Both the position numbers and the translations under genes were made by a program. The notes under the pieces were generated by a model, which saw only the letters and a list, made by a program, of their open reading frames with translations, ran no database searches and was not told the DNA's origin. This document shows positions 1 through 6,387 of a stretch of 26,817 nucleotides of DNA, piece after piece; the first letter of the stretch is position 1; each line of letters starts with the position of its first letter. Source of the DNA: Candidatus Dadabacteria bacterium (GTDB lineage: Bacteria; Desulfobacterota_D; UBA1144; Nemesobacterales; Nemesobacteraceae); contig JAPOSJ010000227.1 of assembly GCA_026709745.1 (NCBI GenBank), forward strand, positions 1-26,817, written 5' to 3'.

Positions 1-1094
1 GTCTGATAGTCCAAGTCTTTGCGGTCTACTACGAACAGCACTTTGTCTACATACGGCAACTTGCTCGCAAGTTGTGCTGTTTTGAAACTTGTGAGCGTCT
101 TACCCGAGCCGGTAGTATGCCAGATGTATCCTCCAGCCTCGAGGGTTCCGAGTTTCTTGTAATTTGTACTCACCTCAACACGGTTCAGTGTCCTCTCAGT
201 TGCAACAATCTGATACGGGCGCATCACGAGAAGCTGGCGGTCGGTTGTGAACACGCAATAACGGGTCAGAATGTTCAAGAGTGCGTGCTTGGCAAAAAAC
301 GTCTTCGAAAAATTCATTAAATCAGCAATTGGCTTGTTAGTTGCATCCGCCCACCAGCTCGTAAATTCAAAGCTGTTACTTGAACGCTTACCCCGCTTAA
401 CGGCTTTCTCTTTAGATTCTTTTATGTGCTGAGAGCGTGTCGTATTGCTGTAATACTTGGTATGCGTGCCGTTTGAAATAACAAAGAGCTGAACGTATTC
501 ATAGAGTTCCGAATCTGCCCAGAAACTCTCGCGCTGATAGCGGTTGATCTGATTGAACGCTTCTTTAATGGCTACGCCACGGCGCTTGAGTTCAATGTGC
601 ACCAAAGGCAAGCCGTTCACCAGAACTGTTACGTCATAGCGATTTACGCGTTGGCCCTTTTCGGTTGAGTACTGGTTTATGACTTGCAGCGTATTATCGT
701 GGATGTTGTCCTTGCGGAGAAGGTAAATATTCTTTACCGAGCCATCATCGCGAGTGAGGTTCTTGATGTAGTCTTCCTGAACCGTCGCAGTTTTTTCTTC
801 AATGCTCTGGTTAGGTTTTGCTAACTCGCCTTCAAAAAATCGTTTCCATTCGCTGTCGCTGAAATTGTAGTCATTGAGTTTTTCAAGCTGTGTGCGCAAG
901 TTTGCGATCAGGGCAGTTTGGTTTTTGATCGGCAGATATTCATACGCCTGGGATTCAAGCTGTTCAATAAATGCGTTTTCAAGCTCCGCTTCGCTTTGAT
1001 ACCGCTCGGCACACCTTTTCTCCGGCGAGTACTCCGCTACGACTGTACTCTGCGGATTCTCTACCACCAGATTATATTTATTGTTAACTGACAT
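1..1094 (-). CDS. hsdR: Type I restriction enzyme, HsdR subunit (N-terminal part, runs off left edge)
   Basis: This is the motor and endonuclease subunit of a type I restriction-modification complex, which cuts DNA after ATP-driven translocation. About 364 residues are visible, open to the window edge with no stop. The nuclease core is readable: Asp154 in an NRYDVTVLVNG segment and Glu168-x-Lys170 in HIELKRR, the PD-(D/E)xK arrangement, spaced as I recall for EcoR124I HsdR. A Walker A motif HTTGSGKT lies near residues 326-333, followed by VVDRKDLD, the start of the helicase domain. The ATG overlaps the end of hsdS by 11 bases, implying translational coupling. No frameshift is seen in the visible part. 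The rest of the helicase and C-terminal domains lie outside the window, so intactness is unknown. Confidence 0.95.
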   Translation of the reverse strand, partial: MSVNNKYNLVVENPQSTVVAEYSPEKRCAERYQSEAELENAFIEQLESQAYEYLPIKNQTALIANLRTQLEKLNDYNFSDSEWKRFFEGELAKPNQSIEEKTATVQEDYIKNLTRDDGSVKNIYLLRKDNIHDNTLQVINQYSTEKGQRVNRYDVTVLVNGLPLVHIELKRRGVAIKEAFNQINRYQRESFWADSELYEYVQLFVISNGTHTKYYSNTTRSQHIKESKEKAVKRGKRSSNSFEFTSWWADATNKPIADLMNFSKTFFAKHALLNILTRYCVFTTDRQLLVMRPYQIVATERTLNRVEVSTNYKKLGTLEAGGYIWHTTGSGKTLTSFKTAQLASKLPYVDKVLFVVDRKDLDYQ

Positions 1095-1683
1095 ATTCAC
1101 TGAATGTTAGAAGCTTGGTGCGATAGTATTCATACTGCTTTCTTCGTGCGGCAAGTTCAGCAGGCAAACCGATGGAAATATCGTCTACAAGTGCTTCAAA
1201 TTTATCAAGAATGGAAACAATGCATCTCTGCTCGGCAATGGGTGGGATAGGGATTTTAAACTTTTTGAACTTTTTCATATCTACAGAAGCAAAGCTTGCA
1301 GCATTGGTATTGTTTCTGCACCACTCACCCAGAACATATCCATAGTAGAACATGAATTTCATATCAATCTCTACAGAACGGTTTACTTTTTTAGTTAAAA
1401 AGGTGAACCGCTGATTCGCAAGCGAATCAACAGTTATCAAGGCATGTTCGCCAATAGTTGCTGTTGTTGCAATAATGATTGAATTTGCAGGAAATAGGTA
1501 ATCATTCTTAACTGCCTGTGGGGTAACATGTTGAATGGAATCGTCGAGAATCCGACCATTTTTGCGTATATCATCCATTCGAAACCAAGGAATTGTCCCC
1601 TTAGTCCAGTAATCCGCATTTTTCTTTGATGGAGTGTAACCATTCTTAATGTCAAATATCTCCTGAAGTTCCTTTCTCTCCAC
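1084..1683 (-). CDS. hsdS: HsdS specificity subunit, C-terminal half (second target-recognition domain), out of frame with the first half
   Basis: This frame encodes the second target-recognition domain of the type I specificity subunit (VERKELQEIFDIKNGYTPSK onward, with IPWFRMDDI and SIIIATTATIGEHALIT) and the distal conserved helix (IPIPPIAEQ, then RRKQYEYYRTKLLTF). It is separated from the N-terminal half by a nine-G run at 1683-1691. One more G, or two fewer, joins the halves into a HsdS of about 403 residues. As it stands, a GTG formed from the last G of the run could start this piece (199 residues), but I see no separate ribosome-binding site beyond the G run. It overlaps hsdR by 11 bases. 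It is probably one half of a phase-variable gene rather than an independent gene. A sequencing miscount of the run is the main alternative. Confidence 0.88.
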   Translation of the reverse strand: MERKELQEIFDIKNGYTPSKKNADYWTKGTIPWFRMDDIRKNGRILDDSIQHVTPQAVKNDYLFPANSIIIATTATIGEHALITVDSLANQRFTFLTKKVNRSVEIDMKFMFYYGYVLGEWCRNNTNAASFASVDMKKFKKFKIPIPPIAEQRCIVSILDKFEALVDDISIGLPAELAARRKQYEYYRTKLLTFSEYVS

Positions 1684-2294
1684 CCCCCCCCATTTTTGTC
1701 ATTAAATGTCAGGAGCGCAGAGCGATAATACTCATACTGCTTCTTTCTTGCTTCTAGCTCTGCTTCTAGCTCTGCTTCTAGCTCGGTAAAGGTATCAAGG
1801 ATTTTTACGATCTCTTCCTGGATTACAAGTGGTGGGGTGGGGATTTTTATAGCTTTCACTTCATTTGCTCTTGTTGAGGTAAAGGTAGAACCCGAAGACT
1901 TTTCGGCAAGATATTGTCCAAGTATCTGCATCATATAAAAAAGATACTTGCTGATTACAAGTTCAGTTGTCTGAATTGCGCACAGACCACGTCCGATACA
2001 AATTTTTCTGTTAGTATAATTTATCGTGCCCACAGGTGCCCTAACACTCATCAGTACACTATATGCTTCAGCAATTTTTGTAGGTTTTGATGTATATTGC
2101 CCTGAATTTGCAATAATCTCCCTTGAGAAATTAGCTTTGCCTTGGTGGAACTCTATACCATTTTCATCTGTATTTACGGATTTCCCATCGGGTGATTGAC
2201 CCATTACAATCGTAAAATAAGCAGTATCCCCCAGTTCCTTAAATTCCACACCATTTGGAGATAGTTCGGCGATCAGCTTATCAACTTTACTCAT
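1437..2294 (-). CDS. hsdS: HsdS specificity subunit, N-terminal half (first target-recognition domain and central spacer)
   Basis: HsdS chooses the bipartite DNA target of a type I restriction-modification complex. Residues 1 to about 150 are the first target-recognition domain, ending in IPTPPLVIQEEIVKIL. Residues around 165-200 are the central conserved helix, with ELEA repeated three times, then RKKQYEYYRSALLTF. True homology ends at NDKN before a nine-G run. The 80 or so residues that follow in this frame are out-of-frame translation ending at 1437. The start ATG overlaps the hsdM stop (ATGA). In the present state the product is a half-HsdS with one recognition domain. Such half-subunits are known to dimerise in some systems (for example NgoAV), giving a palindromic target, so it need not be inactive. 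Confidence 0.9.
   Translation of the reverse strand: MSKVDKLIAELSPNGVEFKELGDTAYFTIVMGQSPDGKSVNTDENGIEFHQGKANFSREIIANSGQYTSKPTKIAEAYSVLMSVRAPVGTINYTNRKICIGRGLCAIQTTELVISKYLFYMMQILGQYLAEKSSGSTFTSTRANEVKAIKIPTPPLVIQEEIVKILDTFTELEAELEAELEARKKQYEYYRSALLTFNDKNGGGWRERNFRRYLTLRMVTLHQRKMRITGLRGQFLGFEWMIYAKMVGFSTIPFNMLPHRQLRMITYFLQIQSLLQQQQLLANMP
1683..1691 (-). repeat. G9 homopolymer in hsdS at the frameshift (candidate phase-variation tract)
   Basis: Nine consecutive G on the coding strand sit between the central conserved region and the second recognition domain of HsdS. The full hsdS span (1084-2294) is 1211 bases, two modulo three, so G10 or G7 would restore one frame. The run would encode glycines in a linker where homologs are not constrained. 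A G run of this length is a classic slipped-strand site. Confidence 0.85.
1749..1784 (-). repeat. Three perfect 12-bp tandem repeats in the hsdS spacer (ELEA x3)
   Basis: On the coding strand the unit GAGCTAGAAGCA occurs three times without a mismatch, encoding Glu-Leu-Glu-Ala three times in the helix between the two recognition domains. EcoR124I and EcoR124II HsdS differ by two versus three copies of a 12-bp repeat (TAEL) at the same place, which changes the non-specific spacer in the target by one base. The unit length, position and in-frame nature match here; the effect on specificity is inferred. Confidence 0.95.
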
Positions 2295-2935
2295 TGCTTG
2301 ATCAACTCTGTTCCTTCTATATCTTCGACAATAGCATCAATCGCCTCGCGTAACTCTTGCTGCCTTACAACGATCTTTGCAATTTCCTTGTTGAGTTCTG
2401 TGATGTCTATCACTTCACGAGTGTCTCTGCCTTCAACATAGCCTGATACAGCAATATTGTAGTCATTCTCAGAGATGACCTTGTTGTCAACTACAGTGGC
2501 AAAATATTCAACATCTTCGCGATTAGTAAATGCATTGAGTATCTTAGCGCGGTTTGCTTCACTTAATTTATTCTTGTTGCCACTGCGAACAAACTCAGCA
2601 GATGCGTCAATGAAAAACGTTTTGTTGTCCCTTTTGCTCTTTTTGAGCACGATGACGCACGTAGCAATGGAAGTCCCGAAAAAGAGGTCGGGCGGAAGCT
2701 GGATAACCGCGTCAATGTAGTTGTTCTCTACCAGATACTTGCGTATCTTCTGCTCCGCTCCACCACGGTAGAGTACACCCGGGAACTCAACAATAGCCGC
2801 AGTGCCGCTCGTGGAAAGCCACGAAAGCATGTGCATTGTGAAGGCAAGATCTGCTCTGCTCTTTGGAGCAAGCACTCCGGCCGGAGAAAAGCGAGGGTCA
2901 TTGATAAGGATCGGATTGGCATCACCCCCCCCCAT
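2291..2935 (-). CDS. hsdM: HsdM methyltransferase, C-terminal part, out of frame with the N-terminal part
   Basis: This is the C-terminal part of the N6-adenine methyltransferase subunit. Conserved stretches are ILINDPRFSPAGVLAPKS, AAIVEFPGVLYRGGAEQKIR, DAVIQLPPDLFFGTSIA and FIDAS. It directly continues the catalytic half from which it is separated by a nine-G run at 2925-2933. An ATG whose G is the first base of the run begins this frame in the G9 state, so a separate C-terminal polypeptide is formally possible, but no Shine-Dalgarno sequence precedes it. The stop overlaps the hsdS start by four bases (ATGA). Adding one G gives a continuous HsdM of about 532 residues, normal for the family. 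Confidence 0.88.
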   Translation of the reverse strand: MGGGDANPILINDPRFSPAGVLAPKSRADLAFTMHMLSWLSTSGTAAIVEFPGVLYRGGAEQKIRKYLVENNYIDAVIQLPPDLFFGTSIATCVIVLKKSKRDNKTFFIDASAEFVRSGNKNKLSEANRAKILNAFTNREDVEYFATVVDNKVISENDYNIAVSGYVEGRDTREVIDITELNKEIAKIVVRQQELREAIDAIVEDIEGTELIKQ

Positions 2936-3888
2936 TTTATTGAATACGGAGGATTGGAAACGATCGCGTCAAATGGTTCATCGTCCCAATGTTTCGGGTC
3001 AGTGAGAGTGTCCCCATGTTCTATATCAAACTTCTCGTAATTTATATCGTGTAAAAACATATTGATACGGCAGAGGTTATAGGTGGTGAGGTTTATTTCC
3101 TGACCAAAAAAACCTCGACGAACGTTATCTTTGCCAAGAACTTTTGCAAATTTAAGCAGTAGTGAACCGGAACCGCAAGCTGGGTCGTAGACTTTGTTCA
3201 CCTCTTTTTTGCCGACTGTAGCAATTTCGGCAAGCAACTCGCTGACTTCCTGAGGAGTGAAGAATTCACCACCGGATTTTCCAGCGTTTGAGGCATACAT
3301 GGTCATCAGAAACTCGTAAGCATCTCCAAAAGCGTCAATGGAGTTGTCGGCATAATCGCCGAAACGAAGCCCACCGATAGCTTCAAGAAGTCTGGTGAGT
3401 TTCTGATTCCTATTTTCTACTGTATTACCGAGCTTGGCAGAGTTTACATCAATATCGTCGAACAACCCCTTTAGGTCATCTTCACTCTCAGTGCCTCTGG
3501 CTGAGTTTTCAATGTTGCTGAAGACAGTCGCGAGCGTTTCGTTCAAGTCTGAGTCGTGGCGAGCATTTTTTGCCACATTCAGAAACAACTCACTGGGAAG
3601 TATATAAAACCCTTTTTCTTTTACGGTGACATCCCGACCGAACTCAGCCTTTTGATCTGAAAGCATTGCATAATCAAAATCTTTAATTCCAGTGCGTCGC
3701 TCTTCCTCATTAATGTAGTTTGTGAGATTTTCGCTGATGAACCGATAGAAAAGCATTCCTAACACGTATTGCTTAAAGTCCCAACCATCAACACTGCCAC
3801 GCAAATCATTGGCAATTTTCCAGATCGTGCGATGCAATTCTGCACGTTCCTGTTCCCTGCTTACTTTTCCATTTGACATTTTTGCCAT
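2728..3888 (-). CDS. hsdM: HsdM methyltransferase, N-terminal part with catalytic motifs, frameshifted at a G9 run
   Basis: HsdM transfers a methyl group from S-adenosylmethionine to adenine in the target chosen by HsdS, and it also forms the core to which HsdR binds. Residues 1 to about 150 match the helical N-terminal domain (WKIANDLRGSVDGWDFKQYVLGMLFYRF). The AdoMet motif DPACGSG is at 235-241 and the catalytic NPPY at 312-315. Homology ends at SIKWGG, where a run of nine G puts the ribosome into the wrong frame; about 65 unrelated residues follow before the stop at 2728. The truncated product keeps the catalytic motifs but loses the conserved C-terminal part, so it is expected to be inactive. 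It is the first gene of the hsdM-hsdS-hsdR operon. No convincing Shine-Dalgarno sequence precedes the ATG. Confidence 0.92.
   Translation of the reverse strand: MAKMSNGKVSREQERAELHRTIWKIANDLRGSVDGWDFKQYVLGMLFYRFISENLTNYINEEERRTGIKDFDYAMLSDQKAEFGRDVTVKEKGFYILPSELFLNVAKNARHDSDLNETLATVFSNIENSARGTESEDDLKGLFDDIDVNSAKLGNTVENRNQKLTRLLEAIGGLRFGDYADNSIDAFGDAYEFLMTMYASNAGKSGGEFFTPQEVSELLAEIATVGKKEVNKVYDPACGSGSLLLKFAKVLGKDNVRRGFFGQEINLTTYNLCRINMFLHDINYEKFDIEHGDTLTDPKHWDDEPFDAIVSNPPYSIKWGGVMPIRSLSMTLAFLRPECLLQRAEQILPSQCTCFRGFPRAALRLLLSSRVYSTVVERSRRYASIW
2925..2933 (-). repeat. G9 homopolymer in hsdM at the frameshift (candidate phase-variation tract)
   Basis: Nine G on the coding strand follow the SIKW codons of HsdM, just after the NPPY catalytic motif. 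The span 2291-3888 is 1598 bases, two modulo three, so G10 or G7 restores the frame and gives a Trp-Gly-Gly(-Gly)-Asp junction into the conserved ILINDPRF segment. This is the same length and the same off phase as the tract in hsdS. Confidence 0.85.
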
Positions 3889-4243
3889 AATTATTGGTAA
3901 CCTGCAGTTGCTTCGTTCAAAACACTTTTGGCGGAGGGCAATCTACCATAGATATAGTTCTTAAACCTTCACTACCTTTCAATAATTAATATAACTTCCT
4001 TATTTTACTTATAATTTAACGAAATGTTAAACTTTAGGACTTGATATTTTGTTCCCACAAATGCTTCCACAGGCCTTCCACAACATTGTATTCTCGTAAT
4101 ACTCCCCATCAGGATTTGTTATATAAACATTTCTGCTTAATTTTCTTTGGTTTGTCTTTGGCAAACATAGCGTCTGCTAACTATTCTAGAGTGGAGGGTA
4201 TAGGGGAGATGATTTTATGTTTTCTGCCCATTAGTGCTTGGAT
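3889..4243. other. Intergenic region upstream of hsdM
   Basis: This AT-rich stretch separates the hsd operon from the retropepsin gene; both are on the minus strand. It holds the candidate hsd promoter at 4002-4030. A short open stretch near 4110-4170 on the minus strand reads MFAKDKPKKIKQK before a stop; I could not tie it to a family and do not call a gene. No RNA gene or convincing hairpin terminator is visible. Confidence 0.5.
4002..4030 (-). promoter_or_regulatory. Candidate sigma-70 promoter for hsdM-hsdS-hsdR
   Basis: On the minus strand TTAACA (-35, 4025-4030) and TAAAAT (-10, 4002-4007) are 17 bases apart, each one mismatch from consensus. Transcription would begin near 3995, giving a leader of about 107 bases before the hsdM ATG. 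Assigned by pattern only. Confidence 0.45.
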
Positions 4244-4765
4244 TTAGAATTTTTTCTTACTACTTTTCTTGCGTGCTTTTTTCGCTTTTAATTTTGCATT
4301 TTCCCTTTCTATCTCTTCTACAAAATCAATGTTATGAGATGATGGAATCTGAAAAGTCATCCATGTATTCCCTTTCTTATGGGTAATGGCAAAATCACCT
4401 TGATTGATTATATCCATACCGATTAGGATATCTGTATCAAGCAGCTTTGCATCTATAACACGAACCCCTTGGAAAACAACCTTGTTAGGCAGGTAAATGT
4501 TTACAAGATACACGCCTGCCTTGCGAGACCCGTTGGCCGTATTGTTTGTTACTCTATCTATTTCAGGGAGATTAAGTGATTCAAGAACATTTTGTGAAAT
4601 GCAACTACAAGATGCCCCTGTATCCCATATGGCTTTAAACTGAACGACATCTGGGTGAGGTTTTGTAGTTTTCAGATCACATGGTTCCGATATCCCCACT
4701 TCATTGTCAAGAACATTAACTCTTTTATTAAACTTAGTCGTAAATGCGAAACGAGGAATAGGCAT
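4244..4765 (-). CDS. Retropepsin-like aspartic protease (single-domain, clan AA)
   Basis: This is a predicted peptidase of the retropepsin type, which works as a homodimer with one catalytic Asp from each chain. The 173-residue protein has the active-site sequence DTGAS at residues 48-52, inside IWDTGASCSCIS, and the second hydrophobic-Gly element ILIGMD at 113-118, as in gag-polyprotein-type bacterial proteases. The C-terminus is strongly lysine-rich (KAKKARKKSSKKKF). No signal peptide or membrane helix is seen, so it is probably cytoplasmic. It starts two bases after the stop of the 78-residue gene, implying one transcript. The substrate is unknown. The family match rests on the DTG and LIGMD motifs and overall length; biological role is not inferred beyond proteolysis. 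Confidence 0.8.
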   Translation of the reverse strand: MPIPRFAFTTKFNKRVNVLDNEVGISEPCDLKTTKPHPDVVQFKAIWDTGASCSCISQNVLESLNLPEIDRVTNNTANGSRKAGVYLVNIYLPNKVVFQGVRVIDAKLLDTDILIGMDIINQGDFAITHKKGNTWMTFQIPSSHNIDFVEEIERENAKLKAKKARKKSSKKKF

Positions 4766-4767
4766 AA

Positions 4768-5004
4768 TTAACTAGCAACCCTAGAGTGAAATGTAGGGGT
4801 TTCTTCTTCTTCAGGTCTAAGACATTGCCGAATAAGAAATGATCCTGACGGGTATTTATTCTTGGCGGATGTATATGCTTCTAATTCGTTTTTGTAGAAT
4901 CCACATACTTTATTTTCATAAATAATTACAAATTCCCCGTGATGTTTCTTAACAAAGTCTTCTCGGTTCTTGTTAAAGAATTTGATAGGTTTATCTAAAG
5001 ACAT
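4768..5004 (-). CDS. Small conserved-looking protein paired with the retropepsin-like protease
   Basis: This 78-residue protein has no signal peptide. Its visible core is EFVIIYENKVCGFYKNELEA followed by YPSGSFLIRQC and a Glu-rich end; I recall similar short proteins (DUF5678-like) encoded just before retropepsin-like proteases, but I cannot confirm the family. A strong ribosome-binding site AGGAGG lies six bases before the ATG, and a candidate promoter lies at 5046-5074. The two-base gap to the protease suggests translational coupling and a joint function, for example partner, inhibitor or substrate. That is inference from position only. Confidence 0.7.
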   Translation of the reverse strand: MSLDKPIKFFNKNREDFVKKHHGEFVIIYENKVCGFYKNELEAYTSAKNKYPSGSFLIRQCLRPEEEETPTFHSRVAS

Positions 5005-5045
5005 GTGGTCCTCCTATGATTACATATCTCGCACTGTCTATTTTA

Positions 5046-5074
5046 ATTAGATTGCAGGAAAAGTATAAATTCAA
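5046..5074 (-). promoter_or_regulatory. Candidate sigma-70 promoter for the 78-residue/protease cassette
   Basis: On the minus strand TTGAAT (5069-5074) and TCTAAT (5046-5051) are 17 bases apart. The -10 box is one mismatch from consensus and the -35 box two. The -35 box overlaps the stop codon of the transposase remnant, so the cassette's promoter may lie partly in insertion-sequence DNA. Confidence 0.4.
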
Positions 5075-5338
5075 CTTCGGATTAATTGTTTATATCTGAG
5101 GTTTTCCCCTTCCAACCTAGCAGCAGTAACTCTAATCTGATCTATCGTGTCAAGCGGTCGCATTATTGTGTCTTCTCGATATTCATCAATAGTATTTTTG
5201 CAAGTGATTCTTACTCATTTTGTGGTAAACCCCAGTGTGTCCATGCTTTAAGCTAGACCAAAATGACTCCAAGCTGTTAACACTCGCTTGCCCCCTTATT
5301 ATACTCCCCTTTGCTCTTAGCATAGCAGATAAATCCAT
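5071..5338 (-). pseudogene. IS1595/ISXO2-family transposase, C-terminal remnant with frameshift
   Basis: The minus strand encodes the C-terminal end of a DDE transposase of the IS1595 (ISXO2-like) type. A first frame contains IIRGQASVNSLESFWSSL, then TGVYHKMSKNHLQKYY, ending at a stop at 5186-5188. This covers the family block with the catalytic Glu (ESFWS) and the KHLQRY-like segment. After a one-base shift the next frame continues as DEYREDTIMRPLDTIDQIR and LRYKQLIRS, ending at 5071. PLDTIDQ and LRYxxLI are typical family endings. Identity is clear up to about 5302; upstream of that (to an ATG at 5338) homology is doubtful. The N-terminal two thirds are missing, so it is dead. I could not identify the terminal inverted repeats. 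Confidence 0.88.
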
Positions 5339-5467
5339 ATTATTTACAAAGAACCTTGCATCTTAGCTAATTGTTCATGTACTCCTCTTTTTTGTATGTA
5401 AAGTGCGATATTTTACTCTTCCCTCTAAAAAAAGGTTTATTTTAAAGGGAGTTACAAAAAATGAGTG

Positions 5468-5550
<83 letters not shown>

Positions 5551-5587
5551 GGAAAAAATTAGATTGTAAAAGTAAACCAGAGGTACT

Positions 5588-6031
5588 TCACTTGCCTTTC
5601 ACCGTAACCATTATTTTCTCCGAAAGCACCGGAGGTTTATGAGGTATGTGCAGATAATTGCCCAGCAGCAGCTGTAGTGTATGCTTCCCTGGAGGAAGGG
5701 TTATCTCCGTTTCCGTCTGTCCACCTCCGAAGTGTCTTACGTTCTCGCTGAAAGTAAGAGGCTTCTCCATGTCTGGAAGGGTATCAAGATCGATTAACAG
5801 ATGATGATGTCCGGTATTTGGGAGCTTGACTCCGGCCGGAGCAATCCCCATATTCACAAGCCCAAATCTCACGATAAAGGTCTTATCGACAACCTGCCCA
5901 TCTGTCGGGGAAATAATATACGCCTTGGCGTCTGGAGGAGATTCTGAAAAATGCTCTTCCGCCGCAGCCGCACTCCACGACATAGCCACGGTTATAAAAA
6001 TCAGCAGAAATGTCTTGTTCATTGTTGTCAT
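5588..6031 (-). CDS. DUF4399-like secreted protein
   Basis: The product is a small exported protein of about 147 residues. It has an N-terminal signal peptide (MNKTFLLIFITVAMSWSAAAA, cut after AAA) and a single compact domain. The diagnostic stretches are PTDGQVVDKTFIVRFGLVNMGIAPAG, the histidine cluster NTGHHHLLID, HFGGGQTETEITLPPGKHTLQLLLGN and HIPHKPPVLS, which match my memory of DUF4399. The His cluster might bind a metal, but the family function is unknown to me. Two in-frame ATGs lie in the first rows. I chose 6031 because AAGG sits eight bases before it; an ATG at 6049 has no ribosome-binding site, and one at 6022 is possible. It probably resides in the periplasm. Confidence 0.85.
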   Translation of the reverse strand: MTTMNKTFLLIFITVAMSWSAAAAEEHFSESPPDAKAYIISPTDGQVVDKTFIVRFGLVNMGIAPAGVKLPNTGHHHLLIDLDTLPDMEKPLTFSENVRHFGGGQTETEITLPPGKHTLQLLLGNYLHIPHKPPVLSEKIMVTVKGK

Positions 6032-6387
6032 TCTGCAAACCTTAATCATGAAAGCATATATTTAAGCTACATGTTTTTTTAAAATTCGTCACTTCACTCA
6101 AGTTTCCTGAAAGTTTCATATCGTTTTGACAGGGTGATTCCGTTCCATAGAAAAATCAGAAGTTAGATTAGTGCAAGAGCGAAGAAAGAGAAATAAGAAT
6201 GATTGTGAAACAGGAAAAACCTCTTAAATATAGAATCAGCGTACGTTCTAGAATTCGGCGTCTTTGAATTGTCTAGTAATCCATGTTATTTTAGAGTGGC
6301 AGAGTAAAAGTATAAGCACCTAACAATTTTTTCTCTCTTTTGCCAGAATATATACTACAAAAGTAGAGAAAAAAAGGGGGGCAGGCT
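6032..6387. other. Intergenic region between divergent DUF4399-like and FAD monooxygenase genes
   Basis: This gap is AT-rich and holds no gene I can support. A perfect TTGACA occurs on the plus strand at about 6127, followed 16 bases later by TAGAAA, but its distance from the monooxygenase (over 200 bases) makes it a weak promoter call. A 22-codon open frame at 6199 is not convincing. The last 20 bases hold a purine run with six G that serves as the ribosome-binding site of the next gene. Confidence 0.5.

Noticed and set aside
4140..4160. Hairpin GTTTG...CAAAC as a terminator of the retropepsin unit
   Set aside because: Five base pairs only, no following T run on the relevant strand.
5400..5467. 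Imperfect stem (TCCCT...AGGGA) downstream of tRNA-Ser as a terminator
   Set aside because: Loop is over 20 bases and the T run lies inside it, not after the stem.
6199..6267. A 22-codon frame (MIVKQEKPLKYR...) with purines upstream
   Set aside because: Too short, no homolog I recognise and no neighbour coupling.
6375..6380. G6 run before the FAD monooxygenase start as a phase-variation tract
   Set aside because: Too short to be clearly hypermutable and simply forms part of a G-rich ribosome-binding site.
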